64,000 nucleotides of DNA from assembly GCF_036898095.1 (NCBI RefSeq), contig NC_090744.1, positions 12,956,143-13,020,142 on the forward strand, in the 5' to 3' direction. The stretch is from Palaemon carinicauda (taxonomy: Eukaryota; Arthropoda; Malacostraca; Decapoda; Palaemonidae). Of the stretch, positions 10,343 to 19,503 are shown one piece after another. Both the position numbers and the translations under genes were made by a program. Positions within the stretch are counted from its first letter, which is position 1, and every line of letters begins with the position of its first letter. Below the pieces are notes generated by a model, which saw only the letters and a program-made list of their open reading frames with translations, did not search any database and was not told the origin of the DNA.

Positions 10343-10572
10343 TTAACCTTTTCACCCCCAAAGGACGTACCGGTACGTTCCTGCAAAACACTGTTAATTA
10401 CATATTTTCACATATTTTTGATAATTTTACGAGAAACTTCAGTCATTTTCCAAAAGAATGAGACCAAACTGACCTCTCTAGGACAAAAATTAAGCCTGTT
10501 AGAGCAATTTAAAAAAATTATATAGCAAAATGTGCTCAAAATTTAACCTTATGGTGGGGGTAAAATGGTTAA
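10343..10572 (-). mobile_element. piggyBac-like MITE, short subfamily, copy 3
   Basis: TTAA on both sides and the family's terminal repeats, in reverse orientation. Only ~230 bp: it lacks the second near-palindrome and adjacent spacer of the long copies but keeps the palindrome AACGTACCGGTACGTCC next to one end. Nearly the same structure as copy 7 at 60115-60334, so the short form is a subfamily rather than a chance deletion. Confidence 0.78.
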
Positions 10573-10940
10573 GTGTGTATATCAATATTTCATGTCTGAC
10601 TGAAATAAAAATTTACTTCACAAACATGTTTGTTGTTCATCAGAGTACTTCAGATATGGGAAATATTATATATTGAGCTTAAAAATCTAATAATGAGGGT
10701 CTTCTTAGATTCTATGCCTCCCTACAATCATACAGATGTAGAAACTACAGTAGTAGTACCTCGGTTTACGAGTCATTTAGCATACAGTAAAAGCAAATTG
10801 GTATACAGGCACAAAGATTTAAATTAGCTTATGAGCATTGTATTGGTCTAAAAAGCAAAGATTTTACTTAATATTCACCTTTATAATGTTAGGGGTTATA
10901 ATTTGTTCCCTCAATTCCATTACAAACCTTTAAAAATGAG
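10573..10940. other. AT-rich spacer before DIRS element 1
   Basis: No gene, repeat or splice-flanked exon recognised. Confidence 0.45.
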
Positions 10941-11222
10941 TTTCTGGGCTCAATCCCTGTGCCGCGCAGTGAAATGCTCCTTAAGCACCATTTCAAAGGA
11001 ATATAACTGCTAATATTACCAGAGAAAAAATGTAAAGGAATGCTAGGTTGAACTAGCTCGCTCACCTAATGGTGTCGGTATAGACTGGGGCGAAATACCA
11101 GAGGTCTCGTACCATTTAGATTTCTCCTCTTCGAAATCCCCCAATAGTGAGGTGCCGTTCAACCTCCCCTGCCTCGCAGACCAGTACTACTAACTCAACC
11201 CACGGTTGCCCATCACTCCTTT
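10941..11222 (+). repeat. DIRS element 1 left inverted terminal repeat
   Basis: Begins TTTCTGGGCTCAATCC and is the reverse complement of the right terminal repeat apart from the outermost ~30 bp and scattered differences. The inner edge is at the CCCATCACTCCTT block. The start is fixed by the complementary region, which stops matching upstream of TTTCTGGG. Confidence 0.88.
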
Positions 11223-11500
11223 CAAGCACCTGTTTGATATAAGTCCAAGTTTTTTATTTCGTGTGTTTCATTGGATTTATCATCAACTTTCTCTCGATGG
11301 CCGATTCCCAAGATACCCCATCGAAGTTAAGTACCTTATCCATGAGTTTTTAACGAGATTGGGCAGTGTCATCTTTGTTTTTATTATTTAGAAGTGTTTA
11401 TATATGAGCGGCGTCCCCGTTCTTTCTTTCGCCTCTGCCCTTTGTCTCGTTAGTTCGTCCGTCTTTTATATTCGTTCGATCCTTTAGGAGTTTTTTCCTT

Positions 11501-11580
11501 ATATTCATTTAGTACACCAACTTTATGCTTTCATATAGCAATATTCATTTAGTACACCGACTTTATGCTTTCATATAGCA
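11501..11580 (+). repeat. 40-bp tandem duplication in DIRS leader
   Basis: Two adjacent 40-bp units starting ATATTCATTTAGTACACC, with one mismatch. It could be replication slippage or duplicated regulatory sequence in the element's leader. Confidence 0.85.
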
Positions 11581-12796
11581 TTTATTTTATGTTATCCTAT
11601 GATATCGGTGTTAGCGTTTCATCAGGAGTAGGTTATGTTGGTATGCCTGCATTCGTGCATGTTGGTGGATAGCGTCAACATTGAGATTGTTTCGCTAGTT
11701 CTAGGAGCTTTAATTTCGACCATCTCACTTATTATTAGTAAAACCTTTTGTTTTATTACGCTCCACCTAGTTTTACGTTTGGTTCGAGTGGGACTCTCGC
11801 GTATTTTGTTGTTTTTACTGTTCGATCTACCGCTTCAGTAACTAGGTTGGTACCCCTGCTTTCCATCTGCTGATGGCGTCATGCTTCCTCCCCTACGACT
11901 CGCCCGAGTCCCTCTCTCGCCATATTTTTTCTGCATGCCTAACCTTACTTACGTGATTTCGCTTTTATTTCATTAATTATTTTTATGTATTTGTGCATTG
12001 ATATTATATTTATTGCTTACTCCGTTATGATCATATTTTTGGGATTTTCATGTCATGATTAGGGGATCTCCAGTTGGTAGCCCTGTCTACCACTGCGCAC
12101 TGGCGATTTCCCTGTACCATTACACCCCCCCCAACAAGTTGGGGAGGTTATTCCATCCCCCCCCCTTCAGTGTACACCCTTCCTCTCACTCGATGGTTGT
12201 TGGTTATGATTTACGGGTCAAGTATGCTTGTACCTCAGTCTTCCATCAACGTTCCGACATATTGAGGACTGAGTATACCAACGGGGTATGACTTAGTCTC
12301 ATTCATTCATACCGGGCGGTTTCGTCTCCCCCCTCCCGTCGCCATCGGTCGGGGAGGGGGAAGGCCGGGACCACCGGGGACTATCACACGTGATTAGTCG
12401 GTATATCTGCACCTTGGTGTAACCTTGCTTTTAATTACGGTTGTTAGAATGAGCACTTATATTAGGAGTGTCCTCCCCTACGGTACCTCATGCTATTATC
12501 GTCCGTATAGGACTTATTATATCCCATATCATTATTTTATATTCTACATGAATCATTACCTTTGTCCCGGTACCTCAGGTAAGGTAAGGGGGGGTTCCAC
12601 TGGCTCCCCCCGCGCTCTCCCGTTGTACCCTCCCGTCATCAGACATCGGAGCCGCCGAGCTCTTAACTACATGATCGGTTGACACTGACACGGTTTTGAT
12701 ATATATCCTCCCTCCGGGAGCCCTATTCATTACAGACATTAGTTTTTGATCATAATTGGCGTTTTCTATTTATGTACTTTAAGGATGTATCTTGGG

Positions 12797-12844
12797 TACT
12801 TTAAGTTTACTTTAAGTTACTTTAAGTTTACTTTAAGTTTACTT
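12797..12844 (+). repeat. ACTTTAAGTTT short tandem repeat
   Basis: About four units of ACTTTAAGTTT with one-base length variation, in the leader of DIRS element 1. Confidence 0.8.
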
Positions 12845-13079
12845 ACCAACCCTGTTCCCCGGCCACGGGGGCCCCGGAACTAGTTATGATTATATATTAA
12901 TCACTGTTTTTTGCATCCTTTTTCATACCCGGCTCTGCCGGATTGCTATTGGAATAGTCTCAGTTCTCTGCATGTTTAGTCTAAGGCTATACATTTATTT
13001 TATTAACTGGCAGGTCCCGGACCCTCCGGGACCCCTTATAGAGAAACTAGTAGATGCTCATGGACTATTCCTTTTACAG

Positions 13080-13250
13080 GTGGTCCGTTGCCGGATGACA
13101 GCCTGCGCGGCCGTCCTTCACCAGCCTTGCGGCCATGCTGTCTGTCGGTCCCACGCGGACTGTGGGATCCAGATGGACGATATTGTGGTATGGCACCCTG
13201 ACAACTGCCTTATCTGTTATGACCTTATCTCCACCCTCGCTTCAGATTCG
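13080..13250 (+). CDS. DIRS gag zinc-binding exon (element 1)
   Basis: A 57-codon phase-0 exon candidate. It is preceded by CTTTTACAG (acceptor) and followed by GTTAGC (donor). The peptide starts VVRCRMTACAAVL and has a Cys/His array: C-x4-C, then PCGHAVCRSHADC, then NCLICYDL, suggesting a zinc-binding fold. A homologous 63-codon exon with its own AG and GT borders lies at 56569-56757 in element 5. Joining to 13397 would keep the frame and place the domain at the Gag N-terminus. Splicing is inferred from conserved borders, not observed. Confidence 0.65.
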
Positions 13251-13396
13251 GTTAGCCTCTTTCAGTCATTTTTGTATTTACTTCCCTTCACTGGGCGACA
13301 TCAATATGATAGATAATCATTGACTTCTGTTATGAATCTTCGGGTTCATTTATCATTTTGTCCTCGGGTTTGCTAACCTTATCCCCGTTCTTTCAG
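13251..13396 (+). other. Candidate 146-bp intron in DIRS element 1 gag
   Basis: Starts GTTAGC and ends CCGTTCTTTCAG. The frame of the upstream exon runs into stops here and similarity to element 5 ceases, then resumes on the exon side of the AG. Element 5 has a 152-bp interval at the same site beginning GTAAGA and ending CCACTTCCAG. Confidence 0.6.
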
Positions 13397-15439
13397 AGTT
13401 CCCAGGCGGTTAAAACTTCAGCAAGAGCCACTTTGAAATTGTGGGTAGGCGGCTTCGCCCGTAACGTAAAGGCCAGGAAGCCCTACGTCCTCTCAGAAGA
13501 TTATTGTAGACTTATCTACCCGAACGCAAAATCTTCGGCAGCAGTGCCTAGGCAAGTGGCGGCTCCTATAATTGCTGACATTGCGGAAATCGTAGAACTC
13601 AATCTCGTCCAGGATACAGACATCCCTGACGACCCGGACCCCATTGAAGACAATGTTACGGCTCTGACCTTAGACATAGAGCCCATGGTTTTTGACGAAC
13701 CTGACACAGGTAAGGTTGTAAGTGAGGCAGGTGGGTCTGGCGCTAAGACCTCTCTTCTTAGCCCCTCTTTTTCTCCAACTTCTAATAATTTTTCCTTTCT
13801 TGGTTTTGAAGGGAACCACGAATCCTCCCCAAGATCGCTCTCGGTTCCTGCCAAGGTCAAATCTCAGAAAAGACCTTTAGTGAGGACTCGTCAGAATCCT
13901 ACACTACCTGGATCATCGAAGCCCAAGAAGGCTCCCCTCCCCGGAGCTCCTAGTGACTCGACTAGCACTGCCCCTATGTCTCAGGACCCGGGAGTGCAGT
14001 CATCCCCCTTAATTACCACAACCAACCTCGACCCGGAGACCCTCACGAATATGTTGTCGAGGGTCGTTACAGAGCAGATTAGTTCTATACTTTCTGCCGT
14101 CACCAGAAGACTAGATACCCTGGAAACTGGACTGCCTCAACAACAGCAGTTCCTCATCCCGGACGCCTCAAAACTTCCACCCTTCACGAAGAACAACCCG
14201 TGGAAAATGGCGCTCCACTGTCCTTTCACGGACGGAATGTTGACCATCGAGGGTTTTGGGACCAGGCCCATTGAAGATTTTGAGTTCTTCCCTCCCGGTC
14301 TTCAATTTCCTTTCCCCGGCTTCGCCCGGCTTACGGAAGAGGCTCTTGTCCGACTAGATAAGGTCCCTAAAGAGACCGTTATCTTTCCGAAGGAACAGGC
14401 TCAGTCTGTTTGGGTTCGAACCTTAAATGAGTGGGGTTGTACAAACACCATGCTGACCCCCCACAAGAGTACTTACACCATGTTTCTTGTGGACGAACAG
14501 ACCCCCACTCCTTGCGTCACCAAAATGGTTGAATTAGCCCTTCAGGCAGTGACCGAAGATAAGCCTTTGCCACAACTCCGGGAGACAGATCCTACATCTC
14601 TGCTGTTCCCATCAGATAATGAATGTTGGCTTAACATTCAATCGACATTCACTTCTGGTAAGCTGTCCGCGGACTGTGCATCGACGCAATTCAGTGAACG
14701 CCTCCCAAGACTACCTGAAACCTTAATCCGACTCGAGTTCGAGTCCCGGTCTAGGTTTAGCCGGAGCCTCAACATCTCGACTATGGCGGAGATGTTTTCT
14801 CTTACTTATGACGAGGAACACTCTTTTAAAGTTATGACTAAAGCCACCCTGCAATCTTTGTTAGCAGACTGCTACGACTTCTTGGTGACCAAAAGACGTT
14901 GCCGTAAGCATGTCTTATCTGAAGCCACTATCCGCCATGAGCCAAATAAGCTCATTAAAGCCTCTGCTTGGGGTCCGGACCTTTTCCCGGAGGACATGGT
15001 CAACTCGGTATTGAGCGAAGCTGCCAGAGTGAACCAGAGCCTCAAAGTCCGTTGGGGTCTCACTCCCAAACGGAAGTTCGAACAATCGAGCATTCACTCC
15101 CGGGGCAGAAAAAGGCTACGCCCTTATAGCTCTACCCAATTCCGCCAACCTATTCAAGTAGTCCAGTCGGCCCCGGTCTCTCAGGGCATCCAACCCTCCA
15201 CCTCCAAGTCTCAGCCCCAAGTGAAGTATGTCCTCGTCCCTGAAAACCAAGTGGCTTCGAACTCGTTTACCTCTCCTGTTTATAACCCGGTCTATGAGTC
15301 CCGGTTTTCCTCCCAAGGATACCAACGAGGCAGGGGCCCCGGTTCGAGGGGTTCTTTTCAGAACAGAAGCAAAGGGAGATATTTCTCCCGTGGAAAAGGG
15401 TCACGTGGTGGCCGAGGCGGTAAAACCTCCAACTACTGA
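13358..15439 (+). CDS. DIRS gag-like protein (element 1)
   Basis: Open frame of 693 codons from the first ATG; if the upstream intron is spliced, mature coding resumes at 13397 (SSQAVKTSARATLKLWVGGF). Gag-like proteins of DIRS elements are thought to package the RNA. The N-terminal block includes YVLSEDYCRLIYPNAKSSAA, followed by a Pro/Ser-rich acidic linker. A central conserved region has FPKEQAQSVWVRTLNEWGC. The C-terminus is basic and Gly/Arg-rich (GRGPGSRGSF...RGGRGGK), likely nucleic-acid binding. No stops or shifts. It overlaps the YR frame by ~210 bp and ends 27 bp before the RT ATG. Confidence 0.85.
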   Translation: MSSGLLTLSPFFQSSQAVKTSARATLKLWVGGFARNVKARKPYVLSEDYCRLIYPNAKSSAAVPRQVAAPIIADIAEIVELNLVQDTDIPDDPDPIEDNVTALTLDIEPMVFDEPDTGKVVSEAGGSGAKTSLLSPSFSPTSNNFSFLGFEGNHESSPRSLSVPAKVKSQKRPLVRTRQNPTLPGSSKPKKAPLPGAPSDSTSTAPMSQDPGVQSSPLITTTNLDPETLTNMLSRVVTEQISSILSAVTRRLDTLETGLPQQQQFLIPDASKLPPFTKNNPWKMALHCPFTDGMLTIEGFGTRPIEDFEFFPPGLQFPFPGFARLTEEALVRLDKVPKETVIFPKEQAQSVWVRTLNEWGCTNTMLTPHKSTYTMFLVDEQTPTPCVTKMVELALQAVTEDKPLPQLRETDPTSLLFPSDNECWLNIQSTFTSGKLSADCASTQFSERLPRLPETLIRLEFESRSRFSRSLNISTMAEMFSLTYDEEHSFKVMTKATLQSLLADCYDFLVTKRRCRKHVLSEATIRHEPNKLIKASAWGPDLFPEDMVNSVLSEAARVNQSLKVRWGLTPKRKFEQSSIHSRGRKRLRPYSSTQFRQPIQVVQSAPVSQGIQPSTSKSQPQVKYVLVPENQVASNSFTSPVYNPVYESRFSSQGYQRGRGPGSRGSFQNRSKGRYFSRGKGSRGGRGGKTSNY

Positions 15440-18248
15440 CGGTCTTCAGGTAGGAGGGAGACTTTGTGTTCCGGAGTCGCTGGAAATTCAGTCCTTGGGC
15501 CTTCAGCATAATCTCCAAGGGCCTGGGGTGGAGTTGGATAGAAGGGCCTCCTCCACCGAACAGATTCCATCAACCCTCGACACCGGACCTACTTTTGTTT
15601 ACCCAAGATCTTCTTCGCAAGAACGCGATCAAGGAAACGAAATATCTGAAGTTTCAAGGTCGCTTATTCAGCGTTCCGAAGAAAGACTCCGACAGCCGAA
15701 GGGTCATCCTCGATCTGTCTCGACTAAACTTGTCCATTCAATGCGACAGGTTTCACATGCTTACCGTCTCGCAGGTGCGAACCTTGCTTCCCCGTGGGGC
15801 CGTCACCACCTCCATCGATCTTACCGATGCTTACTATCACGTTCCAATAGCGAGACACTTCCGCCCATTCCTAGGATTCAGACTGGACGACAAGGCTTAC
15901 ACGTTCAAAGTGATGCCTTTCGGGCTCAACATCGCGCCCAGAATCTTCACGAAACTGGCGGAATCGGTCATTCAGGAACTCCGATCCCACGGAATCCAAG
16001 TCGTCGCATACCTGGACGATTGGCTAATCTGGTCAGACAACGTCGAGGATTGTCTCAAGGCAACAAACAAGGTGATCCAATATCTTCAGTTTCTGGGATT
16101 CCAGATAAACTTCGGAAAGTCTCGTCTGACACCAAAGACCAAATTTCAGTGGCTGGGATTACGGTGGGACCTACGTTCTCACACTCTATGTCTCCCCAGG
16201 TCCAAGAGGATAGAGATTGCGAAAAATACCAAACGCTTTCTCGGGGAAAAGGTAACTTCCAGAAGGAACCAGGAGAGGATTCTAGGGTCCCTACAATTCG
16301 CTTCAGTGACAGACCTCCTTCTGAAAGCGAAATTGAAAGACATCAACCGAGTTTGGCGCTCCAGAGCGAACACCAAACGTCGGGACAAGAAGACACGCCT
16401 TCCTCCCATTCTTCGGAAGAGGCTTCTCCCATGGACAACCGCCAAGAGCCTATCAAAATCGGTTCCGTTGCAGTACCCCCCTCCAAGGATAGTCATCCAC
16501 ACGGATGCCTCCCTATCAGGTTGGGGAGGCTACTCCCAACACAGGAAAGTTCAGGGCCTTTGGTCTACAATGTTCCAGCAATTTCACATAAACGTCCTGG
16601 AGGCCATGGCTGTCTTACTAACCTTGAAACGTCTTTCTCCGGCCAAGAAACAACATCTGAGGATAGTCCTCGACAACGAAGTCATAGTCCGTTGTCTAAA
16701 CAGAGGAGGCTCCAAGTCAGGTCCCATCAATCACGTGATGGTGGCAATCTTCTCCCTGGCGGCCTCAAACCAATGGCACCTATCCGCCGTTCATCTGGCT
16801 GGAGTTCGGAACGTTGTGGCAGACGCACTCTCCAGGACGGTACCGTTGGAGTCAGAATGGTCACTAGATCGCAAATCCTTTCAATGGATCCTCTTCCAAG
16901 TGCCGGATCTCCAGGTAGACCTCTTCGCGACGGAATCCAACCACAAGCTGAAATGTTATGTGGCCCCCAACCTGGACCCTCGGGCTTACGCCACGGATGC
17001 CATGTCTCTCGACTGGAACGCCTGGGAAAGGATTTACCTTTTCCCACCGGTGAACCTACTGATGAAAGTGCGGGACAAACTTCGAACCTTCAAAGGTCAA
17101 GTAGCCCTGGTGGCCCCCAATTGGCCCAAGAGCAATTGGTTTCCTCTTTTACTGGAGCTGAATCTCCACCCTCACCAGATTCCCAACCCGACTTTGACCC
17201 AGATAGTACAAACGTGCACTGTGTTCGCTTCCTCAAACATTCAGACCACCCTAACTTTATGGACTTCATGAAGTTTGCGGCACACAAAGGGGCTAACATA
17301 GACCCCCAGAATACTTTATTTTTAGAATCTGACAAGAGAGACTCCACTCTTCGTCAATATGACTCAGCGGTCAAAAAACTAGCTAAGTTTTTGAAAGATT
17401 CTAGTACTGACTTTATGACACTAAACCTAACGGTAACCTTTTTCAGAACCTTGTTTGAGTCGGGCTTAGCAGCCAACACTATTACTACCATCAAGTCTGC
17501 CTTGAAGAAGATTTTTCTAATCGGCTTTAATATAGATCTAACAGATTCATTGCTAGCTTCGATCCCAAGAGCCTGTGCCAGACTGAGACCATCTTCTCGT
17601 CCTAGCCCGATTTCCTGGTTTCTCAATGATGTTCTTAAACTAGCGTCAGAAACCGTCAACGATTCATGTGAGTATATCCCTCTACTCAGGAAAACTCTCT
17701 TTCTCGTGAGTTTGGCATCTGGCGCCAGGATTTCGGAATTAGCTGCCTTATCAAGGGATCCAGGCCACATAGAGTTCCTTCCGTCAGGAGAGGTCCTCCT
17801 CTCCCCAGACAAGGTCTTCTTGGCCAAAAATGAAGACCCTCAGAATAGATGGTCCTCCTGGAAAATCATCCCTCTCCTTCAGGATCCTTCCCTATGCCCG
17901 GTTACCACTCTAAAGTCCTTTCTATCAAGGACTTCCTATAAGACCTCGGGACCCTTGTTCATCAGGGAGCGGGGAGGGACTATAACTTTGAAAGGGATCA
18001 GACAACAGATCTTGTATTTTATTAAACAGGCCAATCCAGAGTCTTTTCCTCACGTCCACGACATTCGGGCGGTAGCGACCTCAATAAATTTTTTCCATCA
18101 TATGAACTTTACAGATATCTCTAAATATACCGGATGGAAATCCCCCTCAGTGTTCAAGCGGCACTATCTTAAACAATTAGAGGCCCTTCAACTCGCTACC
18201 GTAGCTGCAGGGAGCGTGGTATCCCCCGGACAAATTCCTTCTAACTAA
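15228..18248 (+). CDS. DIRS tyrosine recombinase with long overlapping N-terminal extension (element 1)
   Basis: A 1006-codon frame open from inside gag to the end of the YR gene. The last ~330 residues are the recombinase: core-binding region (LRQYDSAVKKLAKFLKD, TITTIKSALKKIFL), then catalytic SGARISELAAL (first Arg), HDIRAVATS (H-x-x-R) and FKRHYLKQLEAL (Tyr nucleophile). It joins the circular DNA intermediate to the target. The first ~670 residues overlap RT/RNase H, are Ser/Arg/Pro/Gln-rich and match no domain I know. Overlapping RT and YR frames are known in DIRS elements, but such a long stop-free extension deserves attention; the functional start may lie nearer 17250. Confidence 0.85.
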   Translation: MSSSLKTKWLRTRLPLLFITRSMSPGFPPKDTNEAGAPVRGVLFRTEAKGDISPVEKGHVVAEAVKPPTTDGLQVGGRLCVPESLEIQSLGLQHNLQGPGVELDRRASSTEQIPSTLDTGPTFVYPRSSSQERDQGNEISEVSRSLIQRSEERLRQPKGHPRSVSTKLVHSMRQVSHAYRLAGANLASPWGRHHLHRSYRCLLSRSNSETLPPIPRIQTGRQGLHVQSDAFRAQHRAQNLHETGGIGHSGTPIPRNPSRRIPGRLANLVRQRRGLSQGNKQGDPISSVSGIPDKLRKVSSDTKDQISVAGITVGPTFSHSMSPQVQEDRDCEKYQTLSRGKGNFQKEPGEDSRVPTIRFSDRPPSESEIERHQPSLALQSEHQTSGQEDTPSSHSSEEASPMDNRQEPIKIGSVAVPPSKDSHPHGCLPIRLGRLLPTQESSGPLVYNVPAISHKRPGGHGCLTNLETSFSGQETTSEDSPRQRSHSPLSKQRRLQVRSHQSRDGGNLLPGGLKPMAPIRRSSGWSSERCGRRTLQDGTVGVRMVTRSQILSMDPLPSAGSPGRPLRDGIQPQAEMLCGPQPGPSGLRHGCHVSRLERLGKDLPFPTGEPTDESAGQTSNLQRSSSPGGPQLAQEQLVSSFTGAESPPSPDSQPDFDPDSTNVHCVRFLKHSDHPNFMDFMKFAAHKGANIDPQNTLFLESDKRDSTLRQYDSAVKKLAKFLKDSSTDFMTLNLTVTFFRTLFESGLAANTITTIKSALKKIFLIGFNIDLTDSLLASIPRACARLRPSSRPSPISWFLNDVLKLASETVNDSCEYIPLLRKTLFLVSLASGARISELAALSRDPGHIEFLPSGEVLLSPDKVFLAKNEDPQNRWSSWKIIPLLQDPSLCPVTTLKSFLSRTSYKTSGPLFIRERGGTITLKGIRQQILYFIKQANPESFPHVHDIRAVATSINFFHHMNFTDISKYTGWKSPSVFKRHYLKQLEALQLATVAAGSVVSPGQIPSN
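15466..17271 (+). CDS. DIRS reverse transcriptase/RNase H (element 1)
   Basis: 601-codon frame. RT motifs: FQGRLFSVPKKDSDSRRVIL, VTTSIDLTDAYYHVPI (motif A with Asp), VMPFGLNIAPRIFTKL, and VVAYLDDWLIWSD (motif C, YLDD). RNase H follows: VIHTDASLSGWGGY, INVLEAMAVLLTL, RIVLDNEVIVRCLN and GVRNVVADALSR. The C-terminal segment (DLFATESNHKLKCYVAPNLD, VALVAPNWPKSNWF) is typical of DIRS pol. All catalytic acidic residues appear intact. The true N-terminus may lie upstream of this ATG. Nearly the whole gene is overlapped in another plus frame by the YR frame. Confidence 0.9.
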   Translation: MFRSRWKFSPWAFSIISKGLGWSWIEGPPPPNRFHQPSTPDLLLFTQDLLRKNAIKETKYLKFQGRLFSVPKKDSDSRRVILDLSRLNLSIQCDRFHMLTVSQVRTLLPRGAVTTSIDLTDAYYHVPIARHFRPFLGFRLDDKAYTFKVMPFGLNIAPRIFTKLAESVIQELRSHGIQVVAYLDDWLIWSDNVEDCLKATNKVIQYLQFLGFQINFGKSRLTPKTKFQWLGLRWDLRSHTLCLPRSKRIEIAKNTKRFLGEKVTSRRNQERILGSLQFASVTDLLLKAKLKDINRVWRSRANTKRRDKKTRLPPILRKRLLPWTTAKSLSKSVPLQYPPPRIVIHTDASLSGWGGYSQHRKVQGLWSTMFQQFHINVLEAMAVLLTLKRLSPAKKQHLRIVLDNEVIVRCLNRGGSKSGPINHVMVAIFSLAASNQWHLSAVHLAGVRNVVADALSRTVPLESEWSLDRKSFQWILFQVPDLQVDLFATESNHKLKCYVAPNLDPRAYATDAMSLDWNAWERIYLFPPVNLLMKVRDKLRTFKGQVALVAPNWPKSNWFPLLLELNLHPHQIPNPTLTQIVQTCTVFASSNIQTTLTLWTS

Positions 18249-18642
18249 TCCCTGAATCCTATATCTTCCACCTTCTTCCTCTTACCTGCCTCACTTACAG
18301 TTCCTACCTGAGTTCGGTTTGTTGTATCACACCCATGGGTGTTCCTAGTTCGTAACATTGCCATTTTATTATCATTGTTCAATTTATTCTTCCATACGAA
18401 CTGTATTTCTTTAGTGTTCAAGTGTATGTAATTTGTTCCAGTGTTTGACCTTAATTGGTTTTGTTTTAAGTTAATGTTCTTTTGTCTTCCCTTCCTGGGA
18501 TATTATACCTTATCATGCTGATGTTATTAAAGACGTCCGTCTTCTACGTTAACTTTTGATTAAACCACTGTTTGTTATGTTGTTTTTTATTCGTTCCCGT
18601 ATAGTTAATAAAGTTTGGGTTCGTTTTCTCTGGTACTATTTC

Positions 18643-18735
18643 ACTGCGCGGCACAGGGATTGAGCCCAGAAAAGGGATTTTGACGAAGGAAAAATCTATT
18701 TCTGGGCGAGAGACCTGTGCCGCCCAGTGAACCCA
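18643..18735 (+). repeat. DIRS element 1 internal complementary region
   Basis: First ~33 bp are the complement of the left end (GGGATTGAGCCCAGAAA). The next ~60 bp are the complement of the right end (AGGGATTTTGACGAAGG through CCGCCCAGTGAA). This is the splint that aligns the element's two ends during circle formation in the DIRS replication model. Its internal joint defines both termini to within the shared TTT. Confidence 0.9.
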
Positions 18736-18782
18736 CCCTATTTGCTCCCCCCCTGTTCAGACCCCAAACTTAAGGGTGCTGT

Positions 18783-19092
18783 AAGGAGTGATGGGCAAGC
18801 GTGGGTTGAGTTAGTAGTACTGGTCTGCGAGGCAGGGGAGGTTGAACGGCACCTCACTATTGGGGGATTTCGAAGAGGAGAAATCTAAATGGTACGAGAC
18901 CTCTGGTATTTCGCCCCAGTCTATACCGACACCATTAGGTGAGCGAGCTAGTTCAACCTAGCATTCCTTTACATTTTTTCTCTGGTAATATTAGCAGTTA
19001 TATTCCTTTGAAATGGTGCTTAAGGAGCATTTCACTGGGCGGCACAGGTCTCTCGCCCAGAAATAGATTTTTCCTTCGTCAAAATCCCTTTT
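18783..19092 (+). repeat. DIRS element 1 right inverted terminal repeat
   Basis: Reverse complement of the left repeat, extended at the outer end by about 30 bp (AAATAGATTTTTCCTTCGTC...AAATCCCTTT). Asymmetric outer ends are normal for DIRS elements because the complementary region supplies each end separately. Confidence 0.88.
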
Positions 19093-19503
19093 TTATCTGT
19101 ATTTATGGAATACATGAGTGAATTTCCTTTATTTCTTATGGGAAAAAATTTCTAAAACATGATTATTTAATATTACGAGCTTGCTCTTGGAATAAAAATT
19201 AAAACTCGTACACTGGGGTACTACTGCAATCTGTAATAAAGAATCCTCTCCTTTCTACTTAGGGAAATAAGCACGAATGTGTTCTCATTCCAGGAATACA
19301 TACAAACTTACGAGAAACTTAGAAATTCATCCAACAGCGTTCAAACCTCTCTCCCTATGAACTAATCATGAAAGACCTTCAAAGAAATCTTGATTACAAG
19401 CCTTTTCTTCTATACACACTTCTCAACTGATTGAACTCTTTGGAAGGATCTGACTAGGTCTCTATTCCAGTGGGGATTTTAAAGTCTCTGACTTGTCCTG
19501 ATA

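Larger units (their letters stand above)
11223..13079 (+). other. DIRS element 1 5' leader region
   Basis: About 1.85 kb between the left terminal repeat and the first coding exon. Pyrimidine-rich, with no convincing long frame and two small tandem repeats. A pyrimidine stretch with AG at its end precedes the zinc-binding exon, so the leader may contain an untranslated or short coding first exon and an intron. The exact donor was not identified. Confidence 0.55.
10941..19092 (+). mobile_element. DIRS retrotransposon element 1, complete
   Basis: An 8.15-kb DIRS element with all hallmarks: inverted terminal repeats of about 280-310 bp, an internal complementary region joining the complements of both extreme ends, and gag, RT/RNase H and tyrosine recombinase genes in three plus frames. 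RT, RNase H and YR catalytic motifs are all present and the main frames are uninterrupted. DIRS elements replicate through a circular DNA templated by the complementary region and integrate by YR without a target duplication; TTT is shared at both ends and the reconstructed circle joint. This is the only copy here that could encode every enzyme. Confidence 0.9.

Noticed and set aside
17250..18248. Prophage integrase
   Set aside because: The tyrosine recombinase is next to a DIRS RT/RNase H and bounded by DIRS terminal repeats and a complementary region, so it belongs to a retrotransposon.
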